Origin: Thermoanaerobacteraceae bacterium
GTDB lineage: Bacteria > Bacillota > Thermoanaerobacteria > Thermoanaerobacterales > UBA4877
DNA length: 43,741 nucleotides
Direction of reading: 5' to 3'
NCBI GenBank assembly: GCA_030016635.1
Contig: JASEJQ010000016.1
Location: forward strand, 1 to 43,741
The notes beneath the pieces were generated by a model. It saw nothing but the letters and a program-made list of their open reading frames with translations, was not told where the DNA came from and made no database searches. A program made the position numbers and the translations under genes. This document shows, in pieces, positions 9,877-17,419 of this stretch. Numbering within the stretch: position 1 is the first letter of the stretch; every line of letters starts with the position of its first letter.

Positions 9877-11220
9877 TTAATGACACTCAAAGTATTCTTT
9901 GGTGAGCTTATGGACTACACCACTTAATAGCAGGACACCTATGAGGTTGGGTATGGCCATCAAACCGTTTAATGTATCAGCGAGGTCCCAGAGTTCGGTG
10001 AGGCCGCCCACAGCGCCTATTACTATGAAAGGCAGCCATATAATTCTGTATGGCAATCTTGCCTTATAGCCGAATAGGAACTCTATACACTTTTCTCCAT
10101 AATATGACCAGCCTATAACAGTGGAGTAGGCAAATAATGCAAGGCCAATAACCACAATAAACTTACCCCACGTACCAGGCAGACCGGTCTCAAAGGCCAG
10201 CATAGAAAGCTCTGAACCTGTTTTACCGCTGTTCCACACACCGGTTGAGAGTATCACAAGGGCTGTCATTGTACATATTACAATTGTATCCATAAAGACC
10301 TCAAAAACACCGTACATAGCCTGCTTAACAGGGTGGTCTACTGTGGCTGCCGCATGGGCAATAGGAGCACTACCAAGGCCAGCCTCATTGGAGAATACAC
10401 CCCTGGCTACGCCATATCTCATGGACATCATTATTGTTGCTCCTGCAAAACCTCCGGTTGCTGCGGCGGGTGTAAAAGCATTGCCGAATATCAATGCAAA
10501 GGCTTCTGGTATATTACCTATATGCAGCAAAAGTATAACTATAGCTCCTATAACATATACTACGGCCATAAAAGGAACCAAGTATTCTGTTACCCGACCT
10601 ATACGCTTAATACCGCCTATAATGACAAGCCCGGTTAATATAGCCATAGCTATACCTGTATATAATTTTGGTATTCCAAATCCAGCCTCAAGGGCTGCTG
10701 CTGTTGAGTTTGCCTGTACCATGTTGCCTATACCAAATGCAGCTAATGCGCCAAATATGGAAAATATCACAGCCAGCCATTTTGCATTTAAGCCCCTGGA
10801 TATATAATACATAGGGCCGCCGGAGAATGAGCCATCAGGGTTTTTGACACGATAATTTAAAGACAGACATACCTCTGAGTATTTTGTCACCATGCCAAAG
10901 AATGCAGAAAGCCACATCCAGAATACAGCACCAGGTCCGCCAAGGAATATGGCTGTTGCCACACCTGCTATATTACCCGTTCCGACGGTTGCTGCCAGGG
11001 CTGTTGCCACTGCCTGGAAAGGGGTTATGTCGCCCTCACCGGTGGTCTTCTTAGAAAAGGCCTTAAGCAGGGTATTTTTCATGATATAGCCAAACTTTGC
11101 TACCTGTGGGAACCCAAGATATAATGTCAGGAAGATACCGGTGCCAACTATAAGGATTAACATTGGTGGTCCCCATACTATGCCGTTTACTACCTTGTTG
11201 ATGTTTAAAAGCCACTCCAT
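9877..11220 (-). CDS. Sodium:alanine/glycine symporter (AGCS family)
   Basis: Inner-membrane Na+-coupled carrier of small neutral amino acids, 447 aa, with about ten hydrophobic helices. Family landmarks are ATVGTGNIAGVATAI (about residues 75-90), GGPGAVFWMWLSAFFGM, then GGPMYYISRGL, and SNEAGLGSAPIAHAAA near the middle. GGAGGAG lies just upstream of ATG 11220. The gene diverges from the glycine-riboswitch-led grd operon, which points to glycine, or alanine as Stickland electron donor, as the substrate. The substrate is an inference from context; the family transports alanine, glycine or glutamine. Confidence 0.93.
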   Translation of the reverse strand: MEWLLNINKVVNGIVWGPPMLILIVGTGIFLTLYLGFPQVAKFGYIMKNTLLKAFSKKTTGEGDITPFQAVATALAATVGTGNIAGVATAIFLGGPGAVFWMWLSAFFGMVTKYSEVCLSLNYRVKNPDGSFSGGPMYYISRGLNAKWLAVIFSIFGALAAFGIGNMVQANSTAAALEAGFGIPKLYTGIAMAILTGLVIIGGIKRIGRVTEYLVPFMAVVYVIGAIVILLLHIGNIPEAFALIFGNAFTPAAATGGFAGATIMMSMRYGVARGVFSNEAGLGSAPIAHAAATVDHPVKQAMYGVFEVFMDTIVICTMTALVILSTGVWNSGKTGSELSMLAFETGLPGTWGKFIVVIGLALFAYSTVIGWSYYGEKCIEFLFGYKARLPYRIIWLPFIVIGAVGGLTELWDLADTLNGLMAIPNLIGVLLLSGVVHKLTKEYFECH

Positions 11221-11599
11221 AAATTCTCCTCCTTCATTTATTGGATGCGGGACTTTTTATACATATATAATACCTACCTTTTCCATCACCTCCGGTTATA
11301 TAAAATTAGAAACATTTACATATTTTATATTCTACATTTTTTTAATATTTCCTTCATAGTTGTGAATAATAATATTAAATCATTTTTTTAACAAATATTG
11401 ATCGGAGTTGTAGCGATATTCATGCAATGCAATAATGAAGTTAATTCATATTTATAAATTAATCTGATTATATATGCTTATTGTCTACGATTACCATGGG
11501 AAAAAGGATATTGAAAAAGCCAATTTGGTATGTTAAAATAGTTAATGAAATAACAAACAAAATATAGTTAATTTATAGACAATTAAATATATTTTAGAT
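11221..11599. other. Divergent intergenic region between the symporter gene and the grd leader
   Basis: AT-rich sequence of about 380 bases without a gene. Near its right end is a candidate promoter for the grd operon (next entry). No clear promoter for the minus-strand symporter gene stood out among many AT-rich candidates. Confidence 0.5.
11565..11593 (+). promoter_or_regulatory. Candidate promoter of the grd operon
   Basis: TAGTTA (11565-11570) and TATATT (11588-11593) lie 17 bases apart. Transcription would start near 11600, exactly where the riboswitch begins. Both boxes are weak matches, so the position is the main support. Confidence 0.4.
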
Positions 11600-11769
11600 G
11601 AGGGGCCAGGAAGAGACCCTTAAGAGGGGAGCCGAAGGAGCAAGCCACATCAGCCACGGGATATGGCAAAACTCTCAGGCGAAAGGACCTGGTCCGGATA
11701 AAACTCTGGAGAGCTATATGGCACCGAAGGGGAAATCCTTTATGGATAATCTCTCAGGTAAAAGGACAG
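11600..11769 (+). ncRNA. Tandem glycine riboswitch
   Basis: Two glycine aptamers in a row. The first spans roughly 11605-11695 and shows the conserved pattern GGGAGCCGAAGGAGCAAG ... ACTCTCAGGCGAAAGGACC. The second spans roughly 11700-11770 with CTCTGGAGAG, GGCACCGAAGGGG and ATCTCTCAGGTAAAAGGACAGAG. Two half-sites joined by a short linker are the classical cooperative arrangement. It is followed directly by a terminator hairpin and then grdX, so glycine probably allows transcription of the reductase genes, as known for gcv operons. ON-type logic here is inference. Confidence 0.95.
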
Positions 11770-11804
11770 AGTAATAGTGGGGTTTTCCTGCTATTACTTT
11801 TTTT
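11770..11804 (+). terminator. Riboswitch expression platform: intrinsic terminator
   Basis: A stem of about 12 bp (11770-11781 with 11787-11798, including G-T pairs) is followed by seven T (11798-11804). Its left arm begins at the last bases of the second aptamer (GGACAGAGTAATAG), so aptamer folding and terminator formation can compete. Confidence 0.85.
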
Positions 11805-11817
11805 ATTGGGGGTGTAT

Positions 11818-12156
11818 ATGGAGTACATTATTATTACTAATAATGACCTGGTGCTTGAAATACTTGCACAAGAAAACGTTATTTTTATTAATTCTGGAGT
11901 AAAAGAGGTTTTTGAGACCGCCCGGGATTATATAAATCGTGGCTATCACTTCTATGTTCATCCACTCTCACTTAATATTGAGGTGCATAAAATTCCGGTC
12001 AGGTCTCTTGTAATGACAAAACAATACCAATCAATTATGGATGAGGTTTCAATGATTGACAATGTATTGAAGAAAGAGTTTTGTCCATTTGAGGGTACTA
12101 TTAATGACTTTAAAGAGATTGACGCAAATTTCATAAAAGAAGCATTACGGAGGTGA
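11818..12156 (+). CDS. grdX: GrdX family protein
   Basis: Small protein (112 aa) of the GrdX family, found at the head of glycine reductase operons; its function is not known. The N-terminus EYIIITNNDLVLE and the central GYHFYVHPLSLNIEVHKIPVRS fit the family as I recall it. There is no transmembrane segment or signal peptide. ATG 11818 was preferred because GGGGGTG (11808-11814) precedes it; an upstream TTG at 11806 lies in the terminator T-tract. It is the first gene after the riboswitch and lies 4 bases before trxA. Confidence 0.85.
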   Translation: MEYIIITNNDLVLEILAQENVIFINSGVKEVFETARDYINRGYHFYVHPLSLNIEVHKIPVRSLVMTKQYQSIMDEVSMIDNVLKKEFCPFEGTINDFKEIDANFIKEALRR

Positions 12157-12160
12157 GGAT

Positions 12161-12475
12161 ATGTTAATTGTGGATAAGGACAATTTTGATGCAGAGGTGC
12201 TAAGCCACAACGGCCCTGTACTGGTAGACTTCTGGGGGCCCAAGTGTGAGCCATGCAAAGAATTAATGCCTCAGATGGAAGAATTGGAGAAAGTCTATGG
12301 TGACAGGGTAAAGTTCTGCAAATTGGACACATCTGCAAACAGACGGCTTGCCATAAGCCAAAAGGTGCTTGGTCTACCAACGATAGCAATATACAAGAAC
12401 GGCAGTAAGGTGGATGAGGTTACTCAGAATGTCACTATTGAGATGGTGGAGGATATGATTAAAAGAAATTTGTAG
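12161..12475 (+). CDS. trxA: Thioredoxin of the glycine reductase system
   Basis: Electron donor that reduces the selenoprotein component of glycine reductase in the cytoplasm. At 104 aa it is a single thioredoxin domain: VLVDFWGPKCEPCKELMPQ holds the redox pair Cys29 and Cys32, and the cis-proline region GLPTIAIYKNG follows. The active site is CEPC instead of the usual CGPC. Grd-associated thioredoxins are known to have altered motifs. No thioredoxin reductase gene (trxB) is next to it, although many grd operons have one. AGGTGAGG precedes the ATG. Confidence 0.93.
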   Translation: MLIVDKDNFDAEVLSHNGPVLVDFWGPKCEPCKELMPQMEELEKVYGDRVKFCKLDTSANRRLAISQKVLGLPTIAIYKNGSKVDEVTQNVTIEMVEDMIKRNL

Positions 12476-12487
12476 GAGGTGAAAATT

Positions 12488-13774
12488 ATGAAACTGGAGT
12501 TGGGATATGTTCCTATTAATAATATTCAGTTTGGCCAGGAAACTTGTATAACAGGGACAGCCCTCCATGTTAATGCAGATGAACTTGCTACGATTCTCCG
12601 AGAGGATGAGAGGATCACCTCACTGGAGGTAGATATAGCAAGGCCTGGTGAAGAGGTGAGAATAATACCTGTAAAGGATGTTATTGAGCCCAGGGTAAAA
12701 GTCGAAGGCAAAGGTGGAATTTTTCCGGGATTTATGAGCAAGGTGGATACTGTGGGCTCAGGCAAAACGCTGGTCTTAAAGGGTGCTGCTGTGGTCACAT
12801 GTGGAAGTATAGTGGGCTTTCAAGAGGGCATTATAGATATGACAGGGCCGGGAGCTGAATATACTCCTTACTCAAAGACATGCAATCTGGTCCTCAATAT
12901 CACTGTAAAAGACGATATAGAAAGACATGAAAAGGAAGAATGTATAAGGCTGGCTGGTCTTAAAGCAGCCAAATACCTGGGGGAGGCTGCTAAGGAAGCA
13001 GTTCCATCATACGTGGAAACATATGAGACCCCTTCATTGATAGAAGGACACGAAATTTATAAAGACCTGCCGAGGGTAGCATATGTATATCAGCTTCAGA
13101 GCCAGGGTCTTTTACATGACACCTATGTGTATGGGGTAGATGCAAAAAGAATACTGCCCACTTTCATATATCCCACTGAGGTTATGGATGGGGCAATAGT
13201 CAGTGGCAACTGCGTCTCGGCATGCGACAAGAACACTACCTATGCCCATATGAATAACCCCATAATAAAGGAACTGTATTCACGACATGGCAGGGATATA
13301 AACTTCGTAGGCGTGATATTGACTAATGAAAATGTTACTCTGGCAGACAAGGAGAGATCGTCAGAATTTACCTCAAAACTTGTTGAGTTCCTTGACCTTG
13401 ATGGGGTCATTATAAGCGAGGAGGGGTTCGGCAATCCGGATACTGACCTAATAATGAACTGCAGAAAAATAGAAGAAAAAGGTATAAGGACTGTTTTAGT
13501 AACTGATGAGTATGCTGGACGGGATGGTGCTTCTCAGTCGCTGGCTGATGCTCATTCACTGGCAAATGCAGTGGTCACCAGTGGTAATGCCAATGAGGTT
13601 ATAGTGTTGCCGCCGATGAAGAAGATTATTGGGAACCATGAAGCTGCTAATGTAATCGCAGGTGGTTTTAACGGCAGCCTCAAAGAAGATGGAAGCATAG
13701 AGGCAGAGATACAGGTTATTACAGGGGCTACCAGTGAACTTGGTTTTACAAAATTAAGTGCTGTAGGATATTAA
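12488..13774 (+). CDS. grdE: Glycine reductase component B, proprotein GrdE (pyruvoyl)
   Basis: Substrate-binding component of glycine/sarcosine/betaine reductase. The 428-aa proprotein is cleaved in the family to give two subunits, with the new N-terminal Cys converted to a pyruvoyl group that forms a Schiff base with the amino substrate. The cleavage site SGN/CVSACDKNTTY is present with Cys242, the same number as in the characterised Eubacterium acidaminophilum protein. ATG 12488 was chosen since AGGAGG lies 8 bases upstream; the in-frame GTG 12479 overlaps it. It is followed by the selenoprotein genes grdA and grdB. Confidence 0.95.
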   Translation: MKLELGYVPINNIQFGQETCITGTALHVNADELATILREDERITSLEVDIARPGEEVRIIPVKDVIEPRVKVEGKGGIFPGFMSKVDTVGSGKTLVLKGAAVVTCGSIVGFQEGIIDMTGPGAEYTPYSKTCNLVLNITVKDDIERHEKEECIRLAGLKAAKYLGEAAKEAVPSYVETYETPSLIEGHEIYKDLPRVAYVYQLQSQGLLHDTYVYGVDAKRILPTFIYPTEVMDGAIVSGNCVSACDKNTTYAHMNNPIIKELYSRHGRDINFVGVILTNENVTLADKERSSEFTSKLVEFLDLDGVIISEEGFGNPDTDLIMNCRKIEEKGIRTVLVTDEYAGRDGASQSLADAHSLANAVVTSGNANEVIVLPPMKKIIGNHEAANVIAGGFNGSLKEDGSIEAEIQVITGATSELGFTKLSAVGY

Positions 13775-13789
13775 AGGAGGTTAATAGAT

Positions 13790-14254
13790 ATGTTTGAAAA
13801 TAAAAAGGTAATCATTATTGGGGATAGAGACGGCGTACCAGGACCGGCTATTGAAAGCTGCATAAAGACAACAAAAGGGGAACCGGTGTTTTCTGCTACT
13901 GAATGCTTTGTTTGAACAGCTGCGGGAGCGATGGATCTGGAGATCCAGCAGAGAGTAAAAGACATGGCAGAAAAGTATGGGCCGGAAAATGTGATTGTAA
14001 TGCTGGGGAGTGCCGAGGCTGAGGCTGCTGGCCTGGCTGCCGAGACGGTGAGCAACGGCGATCCGACGTATGCAGGTCCTCTGGCAGGGGTATCATTGGG
14101 TCTTGCCGTATATCATATACTGGAGCCGGAAGTAAAAGCGGAGATTGACCCAACAGTATATGACAATGAGGTAGGCATGATGGAAATGGTCTTGGATGTT
14201 GATGCAATTTCTAAAGAGGTTAAATCAATAAGAGAGCAGTACAGCAAATATTAA
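13790..14254 (+). CDS. grdA: Glycine reductase selenoprotein A (in-frame UGA = selenocysteine)
   Basis: Protein A carries the carboxymethyl group as a selenoether between components B and C. The frame runs from ATG 13790 (AAAGGAGG upstream) to TAA 14254 and crosses a TGA at 13913-13915, codon 42. The residues around it, CFV-Sec-TAAGAMD, are the conserved GrdA redox motif in which Sec is paired with a nearby Cys. The full product is 154 aa. Standard gene finding would see only the part after the TGA. A hairpin suitable as a SECIS follows the codon. The stop overlaps the next upstream ATG of grdB. Confidence 0.96.
13913..13951 (+). promoter_or_regulatory. SECIS-like element in grdA
   Basis: Directly after the UGA (13913-13915) there is a hairpin: CTGC (13920-13923) with GCAG (13948-13951), an 8-nt bulge on the 5' side, then TGGATC (13932-13937) with GATCCA (13942-13947) closing a TGGA loop. 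Distance and G-containing loop fit bacterial SECIS elements read by SelB. Location inside the coding region is normal for bacteria. Confidence 0.7.
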
Positions 14255-14268
14255 TGAGGGGGGATAAC

Positions 14269-15573
14269 ATGCCCTATAGGGTAGTCCATTATCTAAACCA
14301 GTTTTTTGGTCAGATTGGTGGAGAGGATAAGGCAGGCACGAGACCCTTTGTAAAAGAAGGGATAGTGGGGCCTGGCCTGGCGCTGCAGGGTGCTCTGGGA
14401 CAGGATGCACAGGTTGTTGCCACAGTTATATGTGGTGACGGATACTTCAATGAGAACATGGAAGTGGCAAAAAAGGAAATTCTCTCCATGATAAAATCAT
14501 ATTCTCCTGATATCCTCATTGCAGGACCTGCCTTTAATGCAGGAAGGTATGGTGTAGCTTGCGGCGCCATCTGCAAAGAGGTGAAGGATGAGCTTGGCAT
14601 ACCTGTGGTAACCGGTATGTATCCTGAGAACCCAGGTGTGGAGATATACAAAAAAGACATATACATTGCTAAAACATCAGATTCGGCTGCAGGCATGAGA
14701 AGTGCTGTGCCTGTTATGGCCAAACTGGCTTTAAAGCTATTAAAGGGTGAATCAATAGCCTCTCCCGATGAAGAGGGATATATCGAGAGAGGGATAAGGA
14801 AAAATGTTTTTAAAGATGAACTGGGAGCTAAAAGGGCAGTGGATATGCTGATTGCCAAACTGAATGGCAGGGAATTTAAGACAGAATATCCAATGCCGGA
14901 TTTTGACAGGGTAACACCCAATCCTCCGGTAAAGGACATGAGCAAAGCAAAGGTAGCCCTGGTTACATCTGGCGGCATAGTACCAAAAGGGAACCCCGAC
15001 AAGATAGAATCTTCCAGTGCATCCAAATATGGTAAATACAGCATAGCAGGTGTTGAAGTCCTTACCCCAGATAAATATGAGACAGCCCATGGTGGGTATG
15101 ACCCTGTTTATGCAAACAGCGACCCCAACAGGGTACTCCCTGTGGATGCTATGAGGGAACTGGAGAAAGAGGGAGTTATAGGCAAACTTCATGACTACTA
15201 TTATGCCACAGTTGGCAATGGGACATCGGTGGCCAATGCAAAGAAGTATGCTCAAACCATAGCAAAAGAGCTGGTGGCTGATGGCGTCCAGGCGGTTATA
15301 CTTACATCTACCTGAGGTACCTGTACTCGTTGCGGTGCAACGATGGTAAAAGAAATTGAGAGGGCAGGTATACCTGTCGTCCATGTATGTACCATAGTGC
15401 CTATATCTCTTACGGTTGGGGCCAACAGGATAGTACCTGCTGTAGCCATACCACATCCTCTGGGAAATCCAGCCCTATCTAAGGAGGAAGAGAAGTCCCT
15501 TAGAAAGAGCCTGGCCCTTAAAGCACTAAAGGCGCTGGAGACACCTGTGGATGGTCAGACCGTTTTTGAATAG
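14269..15573 (+). CDS. grdB: Glycine reductase component B, selenoprotein subunit GrdB (in-frame UGA)
   Basis: Larger subunit of the substrate-specific component B. It removes the amino group and passes the two-carbon unit to the selenium of protein A. The gene runs from ATG 14269 (AGGGGGG five bases upstream; the ATG at 14254 lacks a site) to TAG 15573, 434 aa, and is read through TGA 15313-15315 at codon 349. The motif TST-Sec-GTCTRCG matches the known Sec-containing site of GrdB. VVHYLNQFFGQIGGEDKAG at the N-terminus marks the glycine-type subunit. Downstream lies an unusual 320-base gap before grdC. Confidence 0.96.
15313..15347 (+). promoter_or_regulatory. SECIS-like element in grdB
   Basis: After UGA 15313-15315, a perfect 7-bp stem TCGTTGC (15327-15333) with GCAACGA (15337-15343) closes a GGT loop. 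An outer ACC/GGT pairing (15319-15321 with 15345-15347) extends it across a bulge. The loop lies 18 bases after the UGA, as expected for a bacterial SECIS. Confidence 0.75.
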
Positions 15574-15850
15574 ACCTAAGGATTGATTCCAGTGTAAGAA
15601 GTCCATATCAGCAAGCCTGCAACATCTATGTACCTGAGCACTCGGCTTGATACTCTAATATTCGTGGCTGCATTCCGCCGGGTACGCCTCCATGCGGTGT
15701 TCATGCCAAGGCTTAAGCTCAGCAGGCGTACATGCCTGCTGCCCCGGCTGCATTTGCCCCAAATCTAAGAGTATCATGGACTCGCTTTAAGGATGCATTT
15801 GATATTGCATGTCATGCTCCCATTAGTTCTTATACTAAAATCGAATTTCA
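15574..15850. other. Gap inside the grd operon holding decayed sequence
   Basis: About 280 bases without an intact gene separate grdB and grdC, which are normally close. The segment contains repeat copy B (15621-15693, minus orientation) and a perfect 8-bp hairpin with 6-nt loop (15720-15741). On the minus strand it has protein-like but stop-interrupted frames. It looks like an insertion that was later degraded while the operon stayed in use. Confidence 0.5.
15621..15693 (-). repeat. Degenerate repeat, copy B (related to the copy at 1062-1131)
   Basis: Read on the minus strand this segment aligns with 1062-1131, sharing an identical 14-nt core at 15676-15689. Similarity by eye is about 80 percent over some 70 bases, and the surrounding 100 bases keep the same order of short matches. 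Neither copy encodes an intact protein. An old insertion sequence end is a reasonable guess; I could not assign a family. Confidence 0.5.
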
Positions 15851-15874
15851 ACTGCCTCCTTTAAAGGAGGCAGT
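15851..15874 (+). promoter_or_regulatory. Perfect 24-nt palindrome in front of grdC, containing a Shine-Dalgarno-like arm
   Basis: ACTGCCTCCTTT is followed immediately by its exact reverse complement. The right arm contains AAAGGAGG; the true grdC Shine-Dalgarno AAGGAGGG lies just downstream at 15883-15890. The left arm can pair with either. There is no T-tract, so it is not a standard terminator. It may tune grdC translation or protect an mRNA end. Confidence 0.6.
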
Positions 15875-15897
15875 ATCTGAATAAGGAGGGTATAAAG

Positions 15898-17418
15898 ATG
15901 TATCCTGTAATAAAAGCAGCAAGTTATATACTGGTCCATACCCCCAATATAATGATAGAGGGAGGGACAACCCAACAGCTTGAAAGAGATAGCCAGAGCG
16001 ATTATATGGATCAGGCATTAAAGCACATAAGGAGTTTTCAAGAAGCAGTGTTATATGCGCCCAATCAGGCATATATAGGCAACATTACCCCAGAAGTCCT
16101 GGAAAATATACCCAGACCATGGTACAAAAATCCTTTAGATAATTCATCCAGGTATTCTAAACATGGAGAAATAATGCCCGAAGATGAATTTTATATACTT
16201 ATGCAGATATGCGATAGTTTTGATTTAGTTAAGCTGGATAAGGATTTTGTCGAAAACATGGCCTCTAAAATCTCTCAACATCCAGTATTGAGGGATTATG
16301 CTGATAAAATAAAACCTGGCATAAACAAGGGAGAGATAGAGGCTTTTATAGGTAATGGAGCAGTGCCGCTTAGGATAAATGGCAATCTTGTCGGATGCGT
16401 AAGAAAAGCCCACGACAAAGATATAAACCTTTCATCACACGTAATGCTGGAGAATATTGCTACCAAGGCATCTGCTGTACTGGCCCTCAGGCATCTAGTG
16501 CAGGATAATAACATTGATGCGGATTCTATAGAATATGTGATAGAATGTTCTGAAGAAGCCTGCGGAGATATGAATCAGAGGGGCGGAGGCAATTTTGCTA
16601 AGGCTGTTGCAGAAATAGCCGGCTTTTCTAATGCCACAGGTTCGGATACCAGGGCCTTCTGTGCAGGGCCAACCCATGCACTGATAAATGCATCTGCCCT
16701 TGTAAAGGCCGGTATCTATAAGAATGTGGCAATAGTGGGTGGCGGTGCTGTTGCCAAGCTTGGGATGAACGGCAGAGACCATGTAAAGAATGACATGCCT
16801 CTCCTGGAGGATGTTCTTGGTGGTTTTGCCATACTGGTCTCGGAAAATGACGGAATTAATCCCATCGTCAATACTGATATAATAGGAAGACATACAGTAA
16901 AGACAGGTTCTTCCCCTCAGCAGGTAATTCAGTCCATAGTTGCTGATCCATTGGACAGGGCAGGTATGAGCCTTACCGACATCGACAAATACTCTGTAGA
17001 GATGCAAAATCCGGAGATTACCGAGCCCGCAGGGGCGGGAGACGTACCAAAATCGAACTATAAGATGATTGCAGCACTGGCAGTGAAAAAGGGCCAGCTT
17101 ACCAGAGCGGAAATGGATGGTTTCATAGATGCCCATGGCCTTCCGGGGTTTGCGCCTACTCAGGGGCATATACCGTCCGGTGTACCTTATGTTGGCCCTG
17201 CAAGAGAAGCCATACTCAGTGGTGAGATAAAAAATGCCATGATAATAGGGAAGGGCAGTCTCTTCCTGGGGCGCATGACAAACCAGTTTGACGGCGTATC
17301 AGTTGTATTGAGTAAAAATCCAGGTATTGCAGAAGAAAGCCCTATCAATGAAGATAAAATAAGAAAGATAATTGCTTCCGCATTGAGAGACCTTGCATCT
17401 CACCTGGGGGAGGATTAG
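15898..17418 (+). CDS. grdC: Glycine reductase component C, subunit GrdC
   Basis: Component C takes the carboxymethyl-selenoether from protein A and, through an acetyl-thioester, releases acetyl phosphate. The larger subunit GrdC (506 aa here) is related to beta-ketoacyl-ACP synthase III and is typical in length. Visible segments are ASYILVHTPNIMIEGGTTQQ at the N-terminus, and SIEYVIECSEEACGDMNQRGGGNFAKAVAE with the conserved Cys residues at about 220-245. GIYKNVAIVGGGAVAKLGMNG and GHIPSGVPYVGPAREAI follow. AAGGAGGG lies 7 bases before ATG 15898. It ends one base before the grdD start. Confidence 0.96.
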   Translation: MYPVIKAASYILVHTPNIMIEGGTTQQLERDSQSDYMDQALKHIRSFQEAVLYAPNQAYIGNITPEVLENIPRPWYKNPLDNSSRYSKHGEIMPEDEFYILMQICDSFDLVKLDKDFVENMASKISQHPVLRDYADKIKPGINKGEIEAFIGNGAVPLRINGNLVGCVRKAHDKDINLSSHVMLENIATKASAVLALRHLVQDNNIDADSIEYVIECSEEACGDMNQRGGGNFAKAVAEIAGFSNATGSDTRAFCAGPTHALINASALVKAGIYKNVAIVGGGAVAKLGMNGRDHVKNDMPLLEDVLGGFAILVSENDGINPIVNTDIIGRHTVKTGSSPQQVIQSIVADPLDRAGMSLTDIDKYSVEMQNPEITEPAGAGDVPKSNYKMIAALAVKKGQLTRAEMDGFIDAHGLPGFAPTQGHIPSGVPYVGPAREAILSGEIKNAMIIGKGSLFLGRMTNQFDGVSVVLSKNPGIAEESPINEDKIRKIIASALRDLASHLGED

Positions 17419-17419
17419 G

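Noticed and set aside
10343-10807. Plus-strand frame rich in Ala, Ile and Pro opposite the symporter gene
   Set aside because: Antisense image of membrane helices in the symporter; no start signals.
13913-13915. Premature stop or frameshift making grdA a pseudogene
   Set aside because: The UGA is at the conserved selenocysteine position, flanked by the known motif and followed by a suitable hairpin.
14310-15044. Long open frame (244 codons) on the minus strand opposite grdB
   Set aside because: It is a shadow of the well-supported grdB frame, with no ribosome site and no recognisable protein features.
14752-15456. Second long minus-strand frame opposite grdB (234 codons)
   Set aside because: Antisense to conserved coding sequence, rich in Cys, Tyr and His as typical for shadow frames.
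16495-17169. Minus-strand frame of 224 codons opposite grdC
   Set aside because: Composition and position mark it as a shadow of grdC.
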